64,000 nucleotides of DNA. Origin: an uncultured Lachnospiraceae bacterium. Its GTDB lineage: Bacteria > Bacillota > Clostridia > Lachnospirales > Lachnospiraceae. The notes below the pieces were generated by a model. That model was not told the origin of the DNA and searched no databases. It saw only the letters and a program-made list of their open reading frames with translations. The position numbers and the translations under genes are program-made. The DNA is taken from NCBI GenBank assembly GCA_910577275.1, contig CAJTMW010000004.1, positions 97,223 through 161,222 of the forward strand. The letters run 5' to 3'. Shown in pieces: positions 26,260 through 34,386 of the stretch (its first letter is position 1; every line of letters starts with the position of its first letter).

Positions 26260-27753
26260 CTATGAGAACATGGCAAGGCCCTGTTCAATTAAATCCACAA
26301 TCGGCTGAGAGCTTACACCTAAAATCACATTCAAAACCACAAAACAAACCAGCGTCACCGCATACAATTTTATATCCTTAAAGGTAACCGTATCATAATT
26401 TGTATGCTCCACCGGCGTATAAATACGAATCACCGTCTTCATAAAATAAATGGCGTTTAATATGGTACTGATGCCCAGTACAATCAGGGCCGGCAACATC
26501 TTGATTTCATTCTGCACCGCAGCCTGGGCAAACAAAAGCTTACTGATAAACCCGGAAAACAGCGGTACGCCCACCATGGAAAGAGAACCTACCGTAAAGG
26601 CTACCCCCGCCCATTTGTCCCTGTAGGCCGCTCCCGTAAGGCTTAGGAACTTCCTGCTGCCGTCCGATACGTCCGTAAGTCCGATGGCCGCGATAAACAA
26701 AAGCGATTTGGTGGCCGCATGGGAGAAAATGTGAAAGATACTTGCGCTCATTCCTGCCTGAGTCCCCATTCCGATGCCCATATAAATATAGCCAATCTGC
26801 GCCACGGAGGAAAAGGCAATCATCCTTCTCACGTCGTTTTCCCGAATCGCGCTAAGTGAACCGAAAACCATTGCCATCAGGGCAAAGACAAACAGGATAT
26901 TGATAATCCGGCTGTTGTGGAAAATCTCAAAGCCTATCACCCTGTAGATAATCTTTATCAGCAAAAATATGTAGCCCTTGGAAACCAGGCTGGATAAAAT
27001 TGCCGCTGAGGATACCGTGGAGTAGCCGTAAGCGTCCGGCAGCCACGCATGAAAGGGAAACAGCGCGCTTTTGATGGAAAGTCCCACCGATATCAGCGCA
27101 ATGGTTACCAGCAGCGGGATTCTGTAATCTCCCGTTGCGTATATTATTTCCACCTGCTCCTTGATGTTGCTCATGAGAAGATGCCCTGTAAGGTCGTAGA
27201 GCATACAGATTCCCATCAGCAGAAGACCGGAACCCAAAAGGCTCATAATCATATATCTTGCCGCCGCCTCGATGGTTCTTCCGTTCTGCCTAATCATAAT
27301 CAGGCCGCAGGCGGTTATGGTATTGATTTCCACAAACACATAGGCGGTAAACAAATCGTTGGTGTATACAAGCGCCAGAAGGGAAGATAAAAGCAAATCC
27401 GTAAGCACATAGTAAAGAAAGGTCTTTCCCTCCTCCACCTCGTCGGCCAGCTTTTTCCTGCCGCCCTCTAAGGACAAAAGCATAATGATACAGAAAAACA
27501 GCGCCGTCAGCGCCTCCAGCACTCCGGCTCTTATCTCATTTCCCCAGGGTGCGGGAAATTTACCCATCACATAAACATAGGCCTCTCCCGTCCTTACTGT
27601 ATAAAAAAGGACGCAGGCGTTTAAAACAATTTCTGTCAGAAGAAGCGCCTTGTTTACGCGCCTGGCCGCATTTTTCTTAAGGCCCGAGCTGATAATTCCG
27701 GCAAAGAGGCACAGCAGTATGGAGACTGCCGGAAAATTCTGTACGAAATCCAT
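26260..27753 (-). CDS. Proton-conducting antiporter subunit (MrpD/MbhH-like), first copy
   Basis: 497 residues, about 14 spans. Conserved Glu in AYVFVEINTITACGLIMI and Lys in SIKSALFPFHAWLPDAYG. It starts on the base after the mrpC stop (27754), the normal C-D junction of mrp/mbh operons, so this copy is the likely orthologue of MrpD/MbhH and the three following ones are extra. Confidence 0.88.
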   Translation of the reverse strand: MDFVQNFPAVSILLCLFAGIISSGLKKNAARRVNKALLLTEIVLNACVLFYTVRTGEAYVYVMGKFPAPWGNEIRAGVLEALTALFFCIIMLLSLEGGRKKLADEVEEGKTFLYYVLTDLLLSSLLALVYTNDLFTAYVFVEINTITACGLIMIRQNGRTIEAAARYMIMSLLGSGLLLMGICMLYDLTGHLLMSNIKEQVEIIYATGDYRIPLLVTIALISVGLSIKSALFPFHAWLPDAYGYSTVSSAAILSSLVSKGYIFLLIKIIYRVIGFEIFHNSRIINILFVFALMAMVFGSLSAIRENDVRRMIAFSSVAQIGYIYMGIGMGTQAGMSASIFHIFSHAATKSLLFIAAIGLTDVSDGSRKFLSLTGAAYRDKWAGVAFTVGSLSMVGVPLFSGFISKLLFAQAAVQNEIKMLPALIVLGISTILNAIYFMKTVIRIYTPVEHTNYDTVTFKDIKLYAVTLVCFVVLNVILGVSSQPIVDLIEQGLAMFS

Positions 27754-28128
27754 TTACAGCCCCTCCTTTTTCAGCCGGACGGTAATCTCATCCAAATCCA
27801 GCGTGAGGTAACGCTGGTAAAGGCGCACGGTGATAGAAAGCATAAGCGCGCTGACAGATACCGAAACCACAATGCCGGTCAGAACCAGGCCGCTGGGAAT
27901 CGGATTAATATACGCTTCCATGCTTTGCACGCCGTCCGTCACAATCGGAGCCACCCGCCCGGCAATGTAGCCCTTTTCCGCCAGAAACAGGTAGATTGCC
28001 GTATCCATGATATTAAGTCCGATAATTTTTTTTATCAGGTTACTTTGAAGCAGCAGATTTCCGAATCCGATTCCAAATAAAATCATTGCCACCGCTTCCC
28101 CGTAATTATTAAGAAGATTTGCTCCCAC
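27754..28128 (-). CDS. mrpC: Antiporter subunit MrpC/MnhC (NuoK-like)
   Basis: About 124 residues with three membrane spans. I place the start at a GTG (28126-28128), which has AGGAGAGG 11 nt upstream and lies 1 bp after the preceding stop; an upstream ATG would overlap by 38 bp and has no site. MAMILFGIGFGNLLL-type first span, then IIGLNIMDTAIYLFL, is the NuoK/MnhC pattern; the usual membrane Glu positions are partly replaced. The product packs between the small and large subunits. Confidence 0.85.
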   Translation of the reverse strand: MGANLLNNYGEAVAMILFGIGFGNLLLQSNLIKKIIGLNIMDTAIYLFLAEKGYIAGRVAPIVTDGVQSMEAYINPIPSGLVLTGIVVSVSVSALMLSITVRLYQRYLTLDLDEITVRLKKEGL

Positions 28129-28129
28129 T

Positions 28130-29095
28130 TTACAGGCCCCCTCTCCTGAACAAGGCATAAAACGCATACATAGTGCAGGCTACCTCAAGCCCCACGCAGA
28201 TATCTATGGGCAGAATAATTCCGCCGCTTAAAATGTGGCCCGGCTGCCCCAAGGGTATATGGTTTTCGATTCCGTTGGCTCCTGTGATGTAAAAATAAGA
28301 ACCGATAATCCCGTACATACAAAGAGCCGTTATTTTTGCCACCTTATAGATATGCTCGTTAAAAAATCTCTGGGTTTTCTGGAAACCGAAAGCGCTCACA
28401 TAGAGAATCATTCCCGCACCCAGAATCGCTCCGCCGGAGAAACCGCCGCCGGGGGACAGATGCCCGTTTAAAATAATGTAAATACCGAAGATAAAAATAA
28501 TCGGACAAAGCACAAACGCCGTTCCCTGTAAAATCACGTCGTTTTTCGGCTCAAAATATCTGTCGCCGCCCTTCGCGTCCAGCTTCTTTAAAATCGCTTC
28601 GTCCACCATAAGCAGAATCATTACGCAGCAGGTGGCCACAAAAAGCACGTTTGTCTCCCCGAAAGTATCGAACGCCCTGTAGGTCAGAATCATGCCCGAC
28701 ACTATGTTGAGCGCCCCTGTCTCCTGCAGGCCGTTTTCTATATACCGCTCCGATACGATATTGTTGTCAGGGTTCGCCGGATTACCTGTTCTGGGAAGCC
28801 AAGATACCGTGTACAGCAAAAGCCCCACCAGTATCACGCAGAACAAAATTGCCGCCGCCACATAAATCCTGTGAAAAACCGTGAGCTTTTTGTTGTGGTC
28901 CACATCATAAACCTTATCCCGTATCATCTGCCTTTCAAACATACGCTCCAGGATAGTGTCCACCGGCGTCTCCGCTCTTTGCTGCGGCTGCATTTCCACC
29001 TCGCCTATATAGAGGTCCTTGCTGCCGGAAAGCCACCTGAAAAAGTGAAACGCCCCTGTTTTTTCATATTCATCCTGAGGTTTTAACTTACTCAC
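28130..29095 (-). CDS. Fused MbhE + MnhB-type antiporter subunit
   Basis: 321 residues. After a ~70-residue soluble N-terminus come one span, then the MbhE/MrpA-C-terminal pattern NIVSGMILTYRAFDTFGETN, then the MnhB domain (IYIILNGHLSPGGGFSGGAI and ICVGLEVACTMYAFYALF). MbhE and MbhF are separate proteins in archaeal Mbh and belong to MrpA/MrpB in Mrp; here they are one polypeptide. The ATG overlaps the upstream stop (29092-29095). Confidence 0.85.
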   Translation of the reverse strand: MSKLKPQDEYEKTGAFHFFRWLSGSKDLYIGEVEMQPQQRAETPVDTILERMFERQMIRDKVYDVDHNKKLTVFHRIYVAAAILFCVILVGLLLYTVSWLPRTGNPANPDNNIVSERYIENGLQETGALNIVSGMILTYRAFDTFGETNVLFVATCCVMILLMVDEAILKKLDAKGGDRYFEPKNDVILQGTAFVLCPIIFIFGIYIILNGHLSPGGGFSGGAILGAGMILYVSAFGFQKTQRFFNEHIYKVAKITALCMYGIIGSYFYITGANGIENHIPLGQPGHILSGGIILPIDICVGLEVACTMYAFYALFRRGGL

Positions 29096-29421
29096 AGAGC
29101 CTCGCCTCCTTTATCGTCAGGAATCTCCATACTTTCCTCCATGGAAACCAGCGTGGTATTTTCCTCGTTTTCCTTATCCTTTTCCGTCTGTATGGCATGT
29201 ATCTTTTTCAGGGTGGAAAAAAATAAAATACTGGTCACTCCCGCTCCTACGGCGGCTTCCGTGATAGCAAGGTCGGGCGACTGCAGACACACCCAGATAA
29301 CCGACATTACCAGACTGTAGGACATAAAAATCAGTACGGAATTTAAAAGGTTCCTGGAAAAACTCACCATAATGGCGCACACGATTAAAAATCCCATGAG
29401 TATACATTGAAACAGCGTCAT
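29092..29421 (-). CDS. MbhD-like subunit (DUF4040)
   Basis: 109 residues from the ATG at 29419-29421 (GGGAGG upstream), overlapping the mrpG stop by 4 bp. Three spans with SPDLAITEAAVGAGVTSILF, the hallmark of the DUF4040/MbhD domain corresponding to a late part of MrpA and to NuoJ. The C-terminus is a charged cytoplasmic tail. It belongs to the non-catalytic membrane part of the antiporter. Confidence 0.87.
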   Translation of the reverse strand: MTLFQCILMGFLIVCAIMVSFSRNLLNSVLIFMSYSLVMSVIWVCLQSPDLAITEAAVGAGVTSILFFSTLKKIHAIQTEKDKENEENTTLVSMEESMEIPDDKGGEAL

Positions 29422-29819
29422 AGCTTTCCTCCCGCTTCCGCCTCTTTTTCCTTCTCCCTCTCCGCCTTCAGCTCCTCCTCCAAATCGGAAAGGTCCGAAT
29501 ATCTCTGACAGTGATTTCCCAGCTTTTCGTTGGTGATGACCTCCAGCTTTGCCAGAAGGTGAGAGGACACCGGAGAGGCAAACCATAAAAAGATGACTAT
29601 CAGCATCATTTTCAGAGTGGTAAAATTGAGACCCGAAAAAATCATCAGCCCCACCAGGGAAAAGCTGATGCCCAGAGTATCCCCCATGGCCGCGGCATGC
29701 ATTCTGTTCAGTACATAGTGAAGATGAAACACTCCGTACAGCTCAATCAAAAAGATGAGCAGTCCGGCAAGGAGAAGCGCTCCTCCTGCAATGAGACGAA
29801 ACCATTCAAGAATTTCCAT
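29418..29819 (-). CDS. mrpG: Antiporter subunit MrpG/MnhG
   Basis: 133 residues from the ATG at 29817-29819 (start MEILEWFRLIAGG); upstream in-frame codons lie inside mrpF and have no ribosome site. Three spans with LHYVLNRMHAAAMGDTLGIS, the R-x-HA-A-GDTLG signature of MnhG/PhaG. The C-terminal ~35 residues are Glu/Lys-rich. It overlaps mrpF by 14 bp and the DUF4040 gene by 4 bp. Confidence 0.88.
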   Translation of the reverse strand: MEILEWFRLIAGGALLLAGLLIFLIELYGVFHLHYVLNRMHAAAMGDTLGISFSLVGLMIFSGLNFTTLKMMLIVIFLWFASPVSSHLLAKLEVITNEKLGNHCQRYSDLSDLEEELKAEREKEKEAEAGGKL

Positions 29820-30177
29820 TACCGCCATCCCCTTTCCCGTATCCCGCGTTATCATTCTTATGCCGTTTCCGGTAATTTTCCTCATAAACACCTATATACA
29901 CCTTGGCCAGCACATTCACCGCAAGGAAGCTCACCAGCGCGTAAATAAGGCAGATATCCACCAGAAATCCTTCCTTCAATAAAAGGGCAAGAACGGCAAT
30001 CATAACCATTACCATGGTTCCCATCATATTCACAGCCATAAGCCTGTCCGCCACCCGGGGGCCTTTAACCGCCCGAACCAGACAGACAAACAGCATCAGG
30101 GCAAGGATAATCAAAACGCCTATGTATAATTTCTGATAAATCGTTTCGAGAACCGTCAGGCTTTCACTCATCTGCAT
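29806..30177 (-). CDS. mrpF: Antiporter subunit MrpF/MnhF
   Basis: 123 residues from ATG at 30175-30177, with GGAGG about 7 nt upstream. Three spans; VRAVKGPRVADRLMAVNMMG and VDICLIYALVSFLAV are the MnhF signature (GP-x-x-DR, and D-I-x-L-x-YA). The tail is basic. It overlaps mrpE by 14 bp. Confidence 0.9.
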   Translation of the reverse strand: MQMSESLTVLETIYQKLYIGVLIILALMLFVCLVRAVKGPRVADRLMAVNMMGTMVMVMIAVLALLLKEGFLVDICLIYALVSFLAVNVLAKVYIGVYEENYRKRHKNDNAGYGKGDGGNGNS

Positions 30178-30643
30178 TTTTTTCCTCCCCTTCCATTTCC
30201 TCAAGCAGCTTTACAAAAACTGAGCTGTTCATTCCTTCCGCAAGGCTTTTATCCAGACAATGAACCTCATACTCGTCGTTTTCCAGCATAACCGTAATGG
30301 TTCCCGGCGTAAGCGTGATGGAATTCGCCAGCAGAATCCTCGCCGGCGTGGTCTTCAAATCCGTCTTAAAGCGAACCACGGCGGGCTCAATCTCGTATCT
30401 GGAGGAGGTAATCATTTTAATCACCGCAAAATTTGCCTTGATAATCTCCTTAATCAGAACAAAGACATAATGGAGGATTTGAAACAGCTTTTTCCCCATC
30501 TTCAAATCTGTTTTCGGGCTGTATCCTAAAAACTTGCAGGTAAACCAGTACATTATCCCTGCGATTACCAGTCCGAAAGCCGCTATTTCCAACGTTAACT
30601 GACCGTTAAAAATCACCCATATCAGAAAAAATATGATATACAT
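30164..30643 (-). CDS. mrpE: Antiporter subunit MrpE/MnhE
   Basis: 159 residues, first gene of the ten-gene operon, with GAGGT before the ATG. Two or three N-terminal spans, then the soluble domain with ILLANSITLTPGTITVMLE, the diagnostic MnhE motif. In Mrp and Mbh complexes E, F and G form a small membrane module at the cation-exchange side. A 12-bp hairpin separates it from trxA, so the operon probably has its own promoter in the short gap 30644-30692, though no clear -35/-10 pair is visible there. Confidence 0.9.
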   Translation of the reverse strand: MYIIFFLIWVIFNGQLTLEIAAFGLVIAGIMYWFTCKFLGYSPKTDLKMGKKLFQILHYVFVLIKEIIKANFAVIKMITSSRYEIEPAVVRFKTDLKTTPARILLANSITLTPGTITVMLENDEYEVHCLDKSLAEGMNSSVFVKLLEEMEGEEKNADE

Positions 30644-30692
30644 TTTCTACCTCATTTCCGCCCGATTTCCCATCTGCCTGGCTTAAAACCGT

Positions 30693-30729
30693 ATAAAACA
30701 GGTGAGGCTTACGCCAACACCTGTTTTAT
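30693..30729 (-). terminator. Hairpin terminator overlapping the end of trxA
   Basis: Perfect 12-bp arms (30693-30704 with 30718-30729); the trxA stop codon lies in the loop. The minus-strand descending arm ends GTTTTAT, a short T-rich end. It should stop most transcription before mrpE. Confidence 0.65.
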
Positions 30730-31029
30730 CTTGTTTTCCAATTCACTTTTTGACACGGCGCCTATGACGGTGTCCACTACCTTCCCTCCCTTAAAAAACA
30801 GAAAAGTGGGAATCGACATCACCCTGTACTCTCCGGCCAGCCTCGGATTTTCATCCGTATTACATTTACCTATCTTACACTTACCGCTGTAGCTTTCCGC
30901 AAGCTCTGCCACAAGCGGAGCCATCATTTTACAGGGACCGCACCAGTCTGCATAAAAATCAACCAGAACAGGCATGCTGCTTTCCTTTACCTCAGCTTCG
31001 AAATTGTTATCTGTAATTTTCAGTTCCAT
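30709..31029 (-). CDS. trxA: Thioredoxin
   Basis: 106 residues, standard size. Active site YADWCGPCKMMAP (C30, C33), buried Asp in VLVDFYADW, and cis-Pro in MSIPTFLFFKGG. Reduces protein disulfides in the cytoplasm. GGAGT lies before the ATG. It follows trmB on the same strand (66 bp). Confidence 0.95.
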   Translation of the reverse strand: MELKITDNNFEAEVKESSMPVLVDFYADWCGPCKMMAPLVAELAESYSGKCKIGKCNTDENPRLAGEYRVMSIPTFLFFKGGKVVDTVIGAVSKSELENKIKQVLA

Positions 31030-31095
31030 ATGATACTCCTTTCTCTTTCCTTTTGCAATTATAGTTTTTCCTTTTTACAGCTTCTTAACAGCATT

Positions 31096-31734
31096 TTACC
31101 TCTTTATTTCATATTTATAAATAGGATTTCCTTTTAATGAAAATTTTTCTTCGTATTCCGTCATGATATTGCTTTTCATTTTCTCACCGTCACGGTGCAA
31201 ATCATATGTGACAAAATCCGCTTTCCATCCCGCCTCCGGCAGTTCCTCCAGCGCAAACTCAAAAAGCTCCCTGTTATCTGTCTTAAACTCCAGAATGCCG
31301 TCCTTTTTAAGAATCCTGTCATACCTTGCAAGAAATTCTTTGGAAGGCAGGCGTCTTTTCGCATGTCTGTCCTTGGGCCACGGGTCGGAAAAATTCAGAT
31401 AAATTCTGTCAACCTCCCCCGGCGCGAATACCTCTCCGATATCCTCCGCCTCCATGCGGATAAATAAAAGGTTCTCCCGCATTTCCTCGTCCATCTTCTG
31501 CAGCGCCCGCAAAAGGACGCTGGAGTATTTTTCTATTCCTACATAATTAATACCGGGATTTCTCCCCGCCAGCTCATGGATAAACTTCCCCTTGCCCATC
31601 CCGATTTCAATTCGGATTGGATTACTGTTTCCGAAAAGCTCCCGCCAGTTTCCCTTTGCCTTTTCGGGTTCGTGGATTACCAGCGGGCTTTCCGCTATGG
31701 TGTCTCTGGCGCCCTGTATATTTCTAAGCCTCAT
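31096..31734 (-). CDS. trmB: tRNA (guanine-46-N7)-methyltransferase
   Basis: 212 residues with start at MRLRNIQGARD, the family's usual beginning; a frame extension of 15 codons upstream lacks a ribosome site. SAM site IEIGMGKGKFIHELA, then FSDPWPKDRHAKRRL, the TrmB signature, and FKTDNRELFEFAL. It forms m7G46 in the variable loop of tRNAs. Confidence 0.92.
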   Translation of the reverse strand: MRLRNIQGARDTIAESPLVIHEPEKAKGNWRELFGNSNPIRIEIGMGKGKFIHELAGRNPGINYVGIEKYSSVLLRALQKMDEEMRENLLFIRMEAEDIGEVFAPGEVDRIYLNFSDPWPKDRHAKRRLPSKEFLARYDRILKKDGILEFKTDNRELFEFALEELPEAGWKADFVTYDLHRDGEKMKSNIMTEYEEKFSLKGNPIYKYEIKR

Positions 31735-31827
31735 CTGACTGCCCTTTATGTCCATGGTTTTTAATCTTATTTCAGTCATTTATTTTACAACATTTTTTTC
31801 ATTATTAAAAGAAGAAAATTAAAATAA

Positions 31828-31857
31828 AGCACATCCGATTTCTGCATCCGATGTGCT
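31828..31857 (-). terminator. Intrinsic terminator after the ART-like gene
   Basis: AGCACATC and GATGTGCT arms (31828-31835 with 31850-31857) followed on the minus strand by TTTATTTTAATTTTC. It lies 12 bp past the stop of the ART-like gene and isolates the two-gene unit from trmB. Confidence 0.6.
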
Positions 31858-31868
31858 CTTATTACCTA

Positions 31869-32489
31869 TTAGACCATATTCCATCTGCTGTCCGGTGTCA
31901 ATGGCTTAAAATAACCCTTTATGCAATTTGGATTCACAATGCATAACTGCACATGGGTCTTTTCCATAATACCGGATTTCTCATATACCGGTTTTCCCTC
32001 TGTAAAAATGCCTCTGACGCTGTCGTAGCTTCTCTTGCCCAATTCCTTGTTATATTGATGAATACGCTCGATAACTGCACAATCCAGCTCTCGTAACAAA
32101 AGGTCGCCGCTTCCCTTTATATCTCTGTTAACAGGCATATCCTTTCCAATAAGAGAAAGTTCATACGATAATATTTCATATCCGCTTTTTAATATTTCTG
32201 AACTTCCGTAATCGGTCAGGTTCAGACAATGTCCCGGGGATATGACAGCGCCTATAACCGCCGGTTTCTTCTTTTTATCGGGATACTTCTGATTGTGCCT
32301 TTCACAATATGATATAGCCCATTCCTCTGCTCTCGATAAACTGTTTTCCCAAAAGTAAATTCCATTGCCGAGCCAATCGTATGAATTCAGGCTTGGCAGC
32401 AATGTTTCATTATTATACAAAACTTTTTCATAGGTTTCCTCGTCACAGCCATGAAACGCCAAAACCAGATTTGGTAAATTACTGTACAT
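31869..32489 (-). CDS. ADP-ribosyltransferase-like protein, probable toxin
   Basis: 206 residues. NLVLAFHGCDEE followed by YDWLGNGIYFWENS has the H ... Y arrangement of ART-fold proteins (FHG strand, then G-x-G-x-Y-F). A late acidic position is less clear; LRELDCAVIERIH is a candidate. There is no signal peptide. It starts 3 bp after the stop of a 70-residue gene on the same strand, with a strong ribosome site only before the small gene, the usual antitoxin-toxin layout, and is closed by a terminator. I do not know a named family for it; a phage Lit-like or other enzyme is possible. Confidence 0.6.
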   Translation of the reverse strand: MYSNLPNLVLAFHGCDEETYEKVLYNNETLLPSLNSYDWLGNGIYFWENSLSRAEEWAISYCERHNQKYPDKKKKPAVIGAVISPGHCLNLTDYGSSEILKSGYEILSYELSLIGKDMPVNRDIKGSGDLLLRELDCAVIERIHQYNKELGKRSYDSVRGIFTEGKPVYEKSGIMEKTHVQLCIVNPNCIKGYFKPLTPDSRWNMV

Positions 32490-32492
32490 ATA

Positions 32493-32705
32493 TTACCGCT
32501 GCCTCTTTTTCCGGGCGTTCACCCTGGCGAATTCATAACCTTCCGCAAATTCCCCGTTTTCTTCTATTATGCGGCTCTTTACCAGATTTTCAAACGATAC
32601 CTTTTTCGCCTGATTGTGTTCCATACTTTTTAACTTTTTCAGGTAATCTTTCATTTCATTAATATAGGCTACTTTTTCATACTCAATCAGTTCAACAGAC
32701 GGCAT
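32493..32705 (-). CDS. Small partner of the ART-like protein, probable antitoxin
   Basis: 70 residues from ATG at 32703-32705 (MPSVELIEYEKVAYINEMKD); AAGGAGG lies 8 nt upstream. A GTG three codons earlier overlaps that site and is less likely. The protein is highly charged and helical, with a basic tail (ARVNARKKRQR). The 3-bp gap to the ART-like gene indicates translational coupling. No known DNA-binding motif is visible. Confidence 0.55.
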   Translation of the reverse strand: MPSVELIEYEKVAYINEMKDYLKKLKSMEHNQAKKVSFENLVKSRIIEENGEFAEGYEFARVNARKKRQR

Positions 32706-32787
32706 GACCTTCACCTCCTTCTATTTATTTAATTTCATTATAAAGCAAACCGTTACAAAGCACAATAAAGTATTGAAAAGAAAACTC

Positions 32788-32816
32788 TTGTCAAGGGCAA
32801 TTGTAAATTGTAAACT
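32788..32816 (+). promoter_or_regulatory. Promoter of the D,D-carboxypeptidase gene
   Basis: TTGTCA (32788-32793) and TAAACT (32811-32816) are 17 bp apart, about 50 bp before the ATG at 32869, which has AAGGGAG upstream. Confidence 0.5.
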
Positions 32817-32868
32817 ATTATTTATTATCTTTCTATTTTAGACACTCAATACATGTAAGGGAGTTATT

Positions 32869-34386
32869 ATGATATTCTGTAAACGAAAAGCATTACATTT
32901 CGAAAAATATTCAATAATAAAATACTCTATAATACCTGTTTTTATCTATACAATATTTTTAGCATATGCCGCCGACAGTATCAACGCTTACGCCGCTCCT
33001 GTAACAGGCGAGGACTATCAGGCAGAAGCGGAGGAACGCAAGGCGCTGCCCGTTCAGACGAATGAAATTGAAAACTGGCCCGCCGGTCCGGCGATTGGCG
33101 CGCAGTCGGCGATTCTTTTAGAGGCCAACACCGGCGTGCTTCTCTATGCCAAGAATATCGATGAAAAGCTCTATCCTGCCAGTACCACCAAGCTCATGAC
33201 CTGCCTTCTCGCTGCGGAAAACAGTACCATGGACGAAATGGTTACCTTTTCCCACGACGCCGTCTTCAGTATCGAACCGGGCAGCTCCCATATCGGAATA
33301 GACGAAAACGAATCCATGCCCATGGAGGAATGCCTCTACGGCATCCTGACGGGTTCAGCCAATGAAGTTGCCAACGCCGTCGCCGAGCATATCGCTGGAA
33401 GTATGGAGGATTTTGCCAAAATGATGAATGAAAAGGCGGCGGAGCTTGGCTGTAAAAATACCCATTTTGTCAACGCCCACGGACTTCATGACGAAAATCA
33501 CTATACCTCCGCCTATGATTTGGCCCTCATTGCCAAGGCTTTTTTTCAGAATGAACTGCTTTCCAGAATCGGAAACACCCCTACCCATCATTTTGAGCCT
33601 ACGGATACACAGCCGGACGACTTTTTTAAACGGAACAAGCATCAGCTCATTACCGGTGAAATTCCTTATGAAGGCATTAAGGGCGGGAAAACCGGTTATA
33701 CGAGTGATGCACGTCAAACTCTTGTTACCTGTGCCGAACAAAACGGCATGAAATTAATCTGCGTCATCATGAGGGAGGAATCGCCGGAACAGTTTTATGA
33801 CACTGTCAAACTGTTCGATTACGGCTTTTCCAATTTTTCCGTTGTCAATGTAAAGGAGAATGAGACCAATTACTCCATTCAAAACGCAAACTTCTTTAAT
33901 ACCTCCAACGATATTTTCGGAAATTCCAACCCCATTCTGGCTTTGAATCCGAACAGCTATCTGATTATGCCCAAAACCGCTGTTTTCGATGAGCTGGACT
34001 CCCGGATTTCCTATGATACCACGGAAGAAAACCAGGTGGCTATCATCAATTATTATTATCATGATTCCTATGTGGGAACCGCCACGGTAGACCTTGCAAA
34101 AGAAACCGCCGCCCCCTATGAGTTCGGGGCGGCGATAAATCCCATAGAGGAAGCTCCCGCTGAGGAACCTGCCACAATTATCGTCAATATCAAAACCATA
34201 TTGATTGCCGTTTTAGCGGCGGCAGGCCTTTTGATTGTGGTTTGCGTGATACGTTCTGTTATTCTCAACTACAATATTTTTGGCGGCAGCAGGGCGGCCG
34301 GAAAACATGGCAGACGCTGGTGGCGGAAAAGAAGGAAGGACGGGCCTGATTTTTCTTCTTCCCGGTTTGATAAATTTAATTTTTAA
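32869..34386 (+). CDS. D-alanyl-D-alanine carboxypeptidase (PBP5/DacF family)
   Basis: 505 residues. N-terminal hydrophobic signal (IIPVFIYTIFLAYAADSINA), then the penicillin-binding fold with SxxK PASTTKLM (S105, K108), SxN GSANEVAN and KTG KGGKTGYTSDA. After the catalytic domain comes the PBP5 C-terminal domain and a membrane span at ~440-465 (ILIAVLAAAGLLIVVCVIRS) with a basic cytoplasmic tail. It trims terminal D-Ala from peptidoglycan stem peptides. A true spanning C-terminal helix rather than an amphipathic anchor is typical of clostridial homologues. Its last 11 bp overlap the convergent exonuclease gene. Confidence 0.92.
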   Translation: MIFCKRKALHFEKYSIIKYSIIPVFIYTIFLAYAADSINAYAAPVTGEDYQAEAEERKALPVQTNEIENWPAGPAIGAQSAILLEANTGVLLYAKNIDEKLYPASTTKLMTCLLAAENSTMDEMVTFSHDAVFSIEPGSSHIGIDENESMPMEECLYGILTGSANEVANAVAEHIAGSMEDFAKMMNEKAAELGCKNTHFVNAHGLHDENHYTSAYDLALIAKAFFQNELLSRIGNTPTHHFEPTDTQPDDFFKRNKHQLITGEIPYEGIKGGKTGYTSDARQTLVTCAEQNGMKLICVIMREESPEQFYDTVKLFDYGFSNFSVVNVKENETNYSIQNANFFNTSNDIFGNSNPILALNPNSYLIMPKTAVFDELDSRISYDTTEENQVAIINYYYHDSYVGTATVDLAKETAAPYEFGAAINPIEEAPAEEPATIIVNIKTILIAVLAAAGLLIVVCVIRSVILNYNIFGGSRAAGKHGRRWWRKRRKDGPDFSSSRFDKFNF

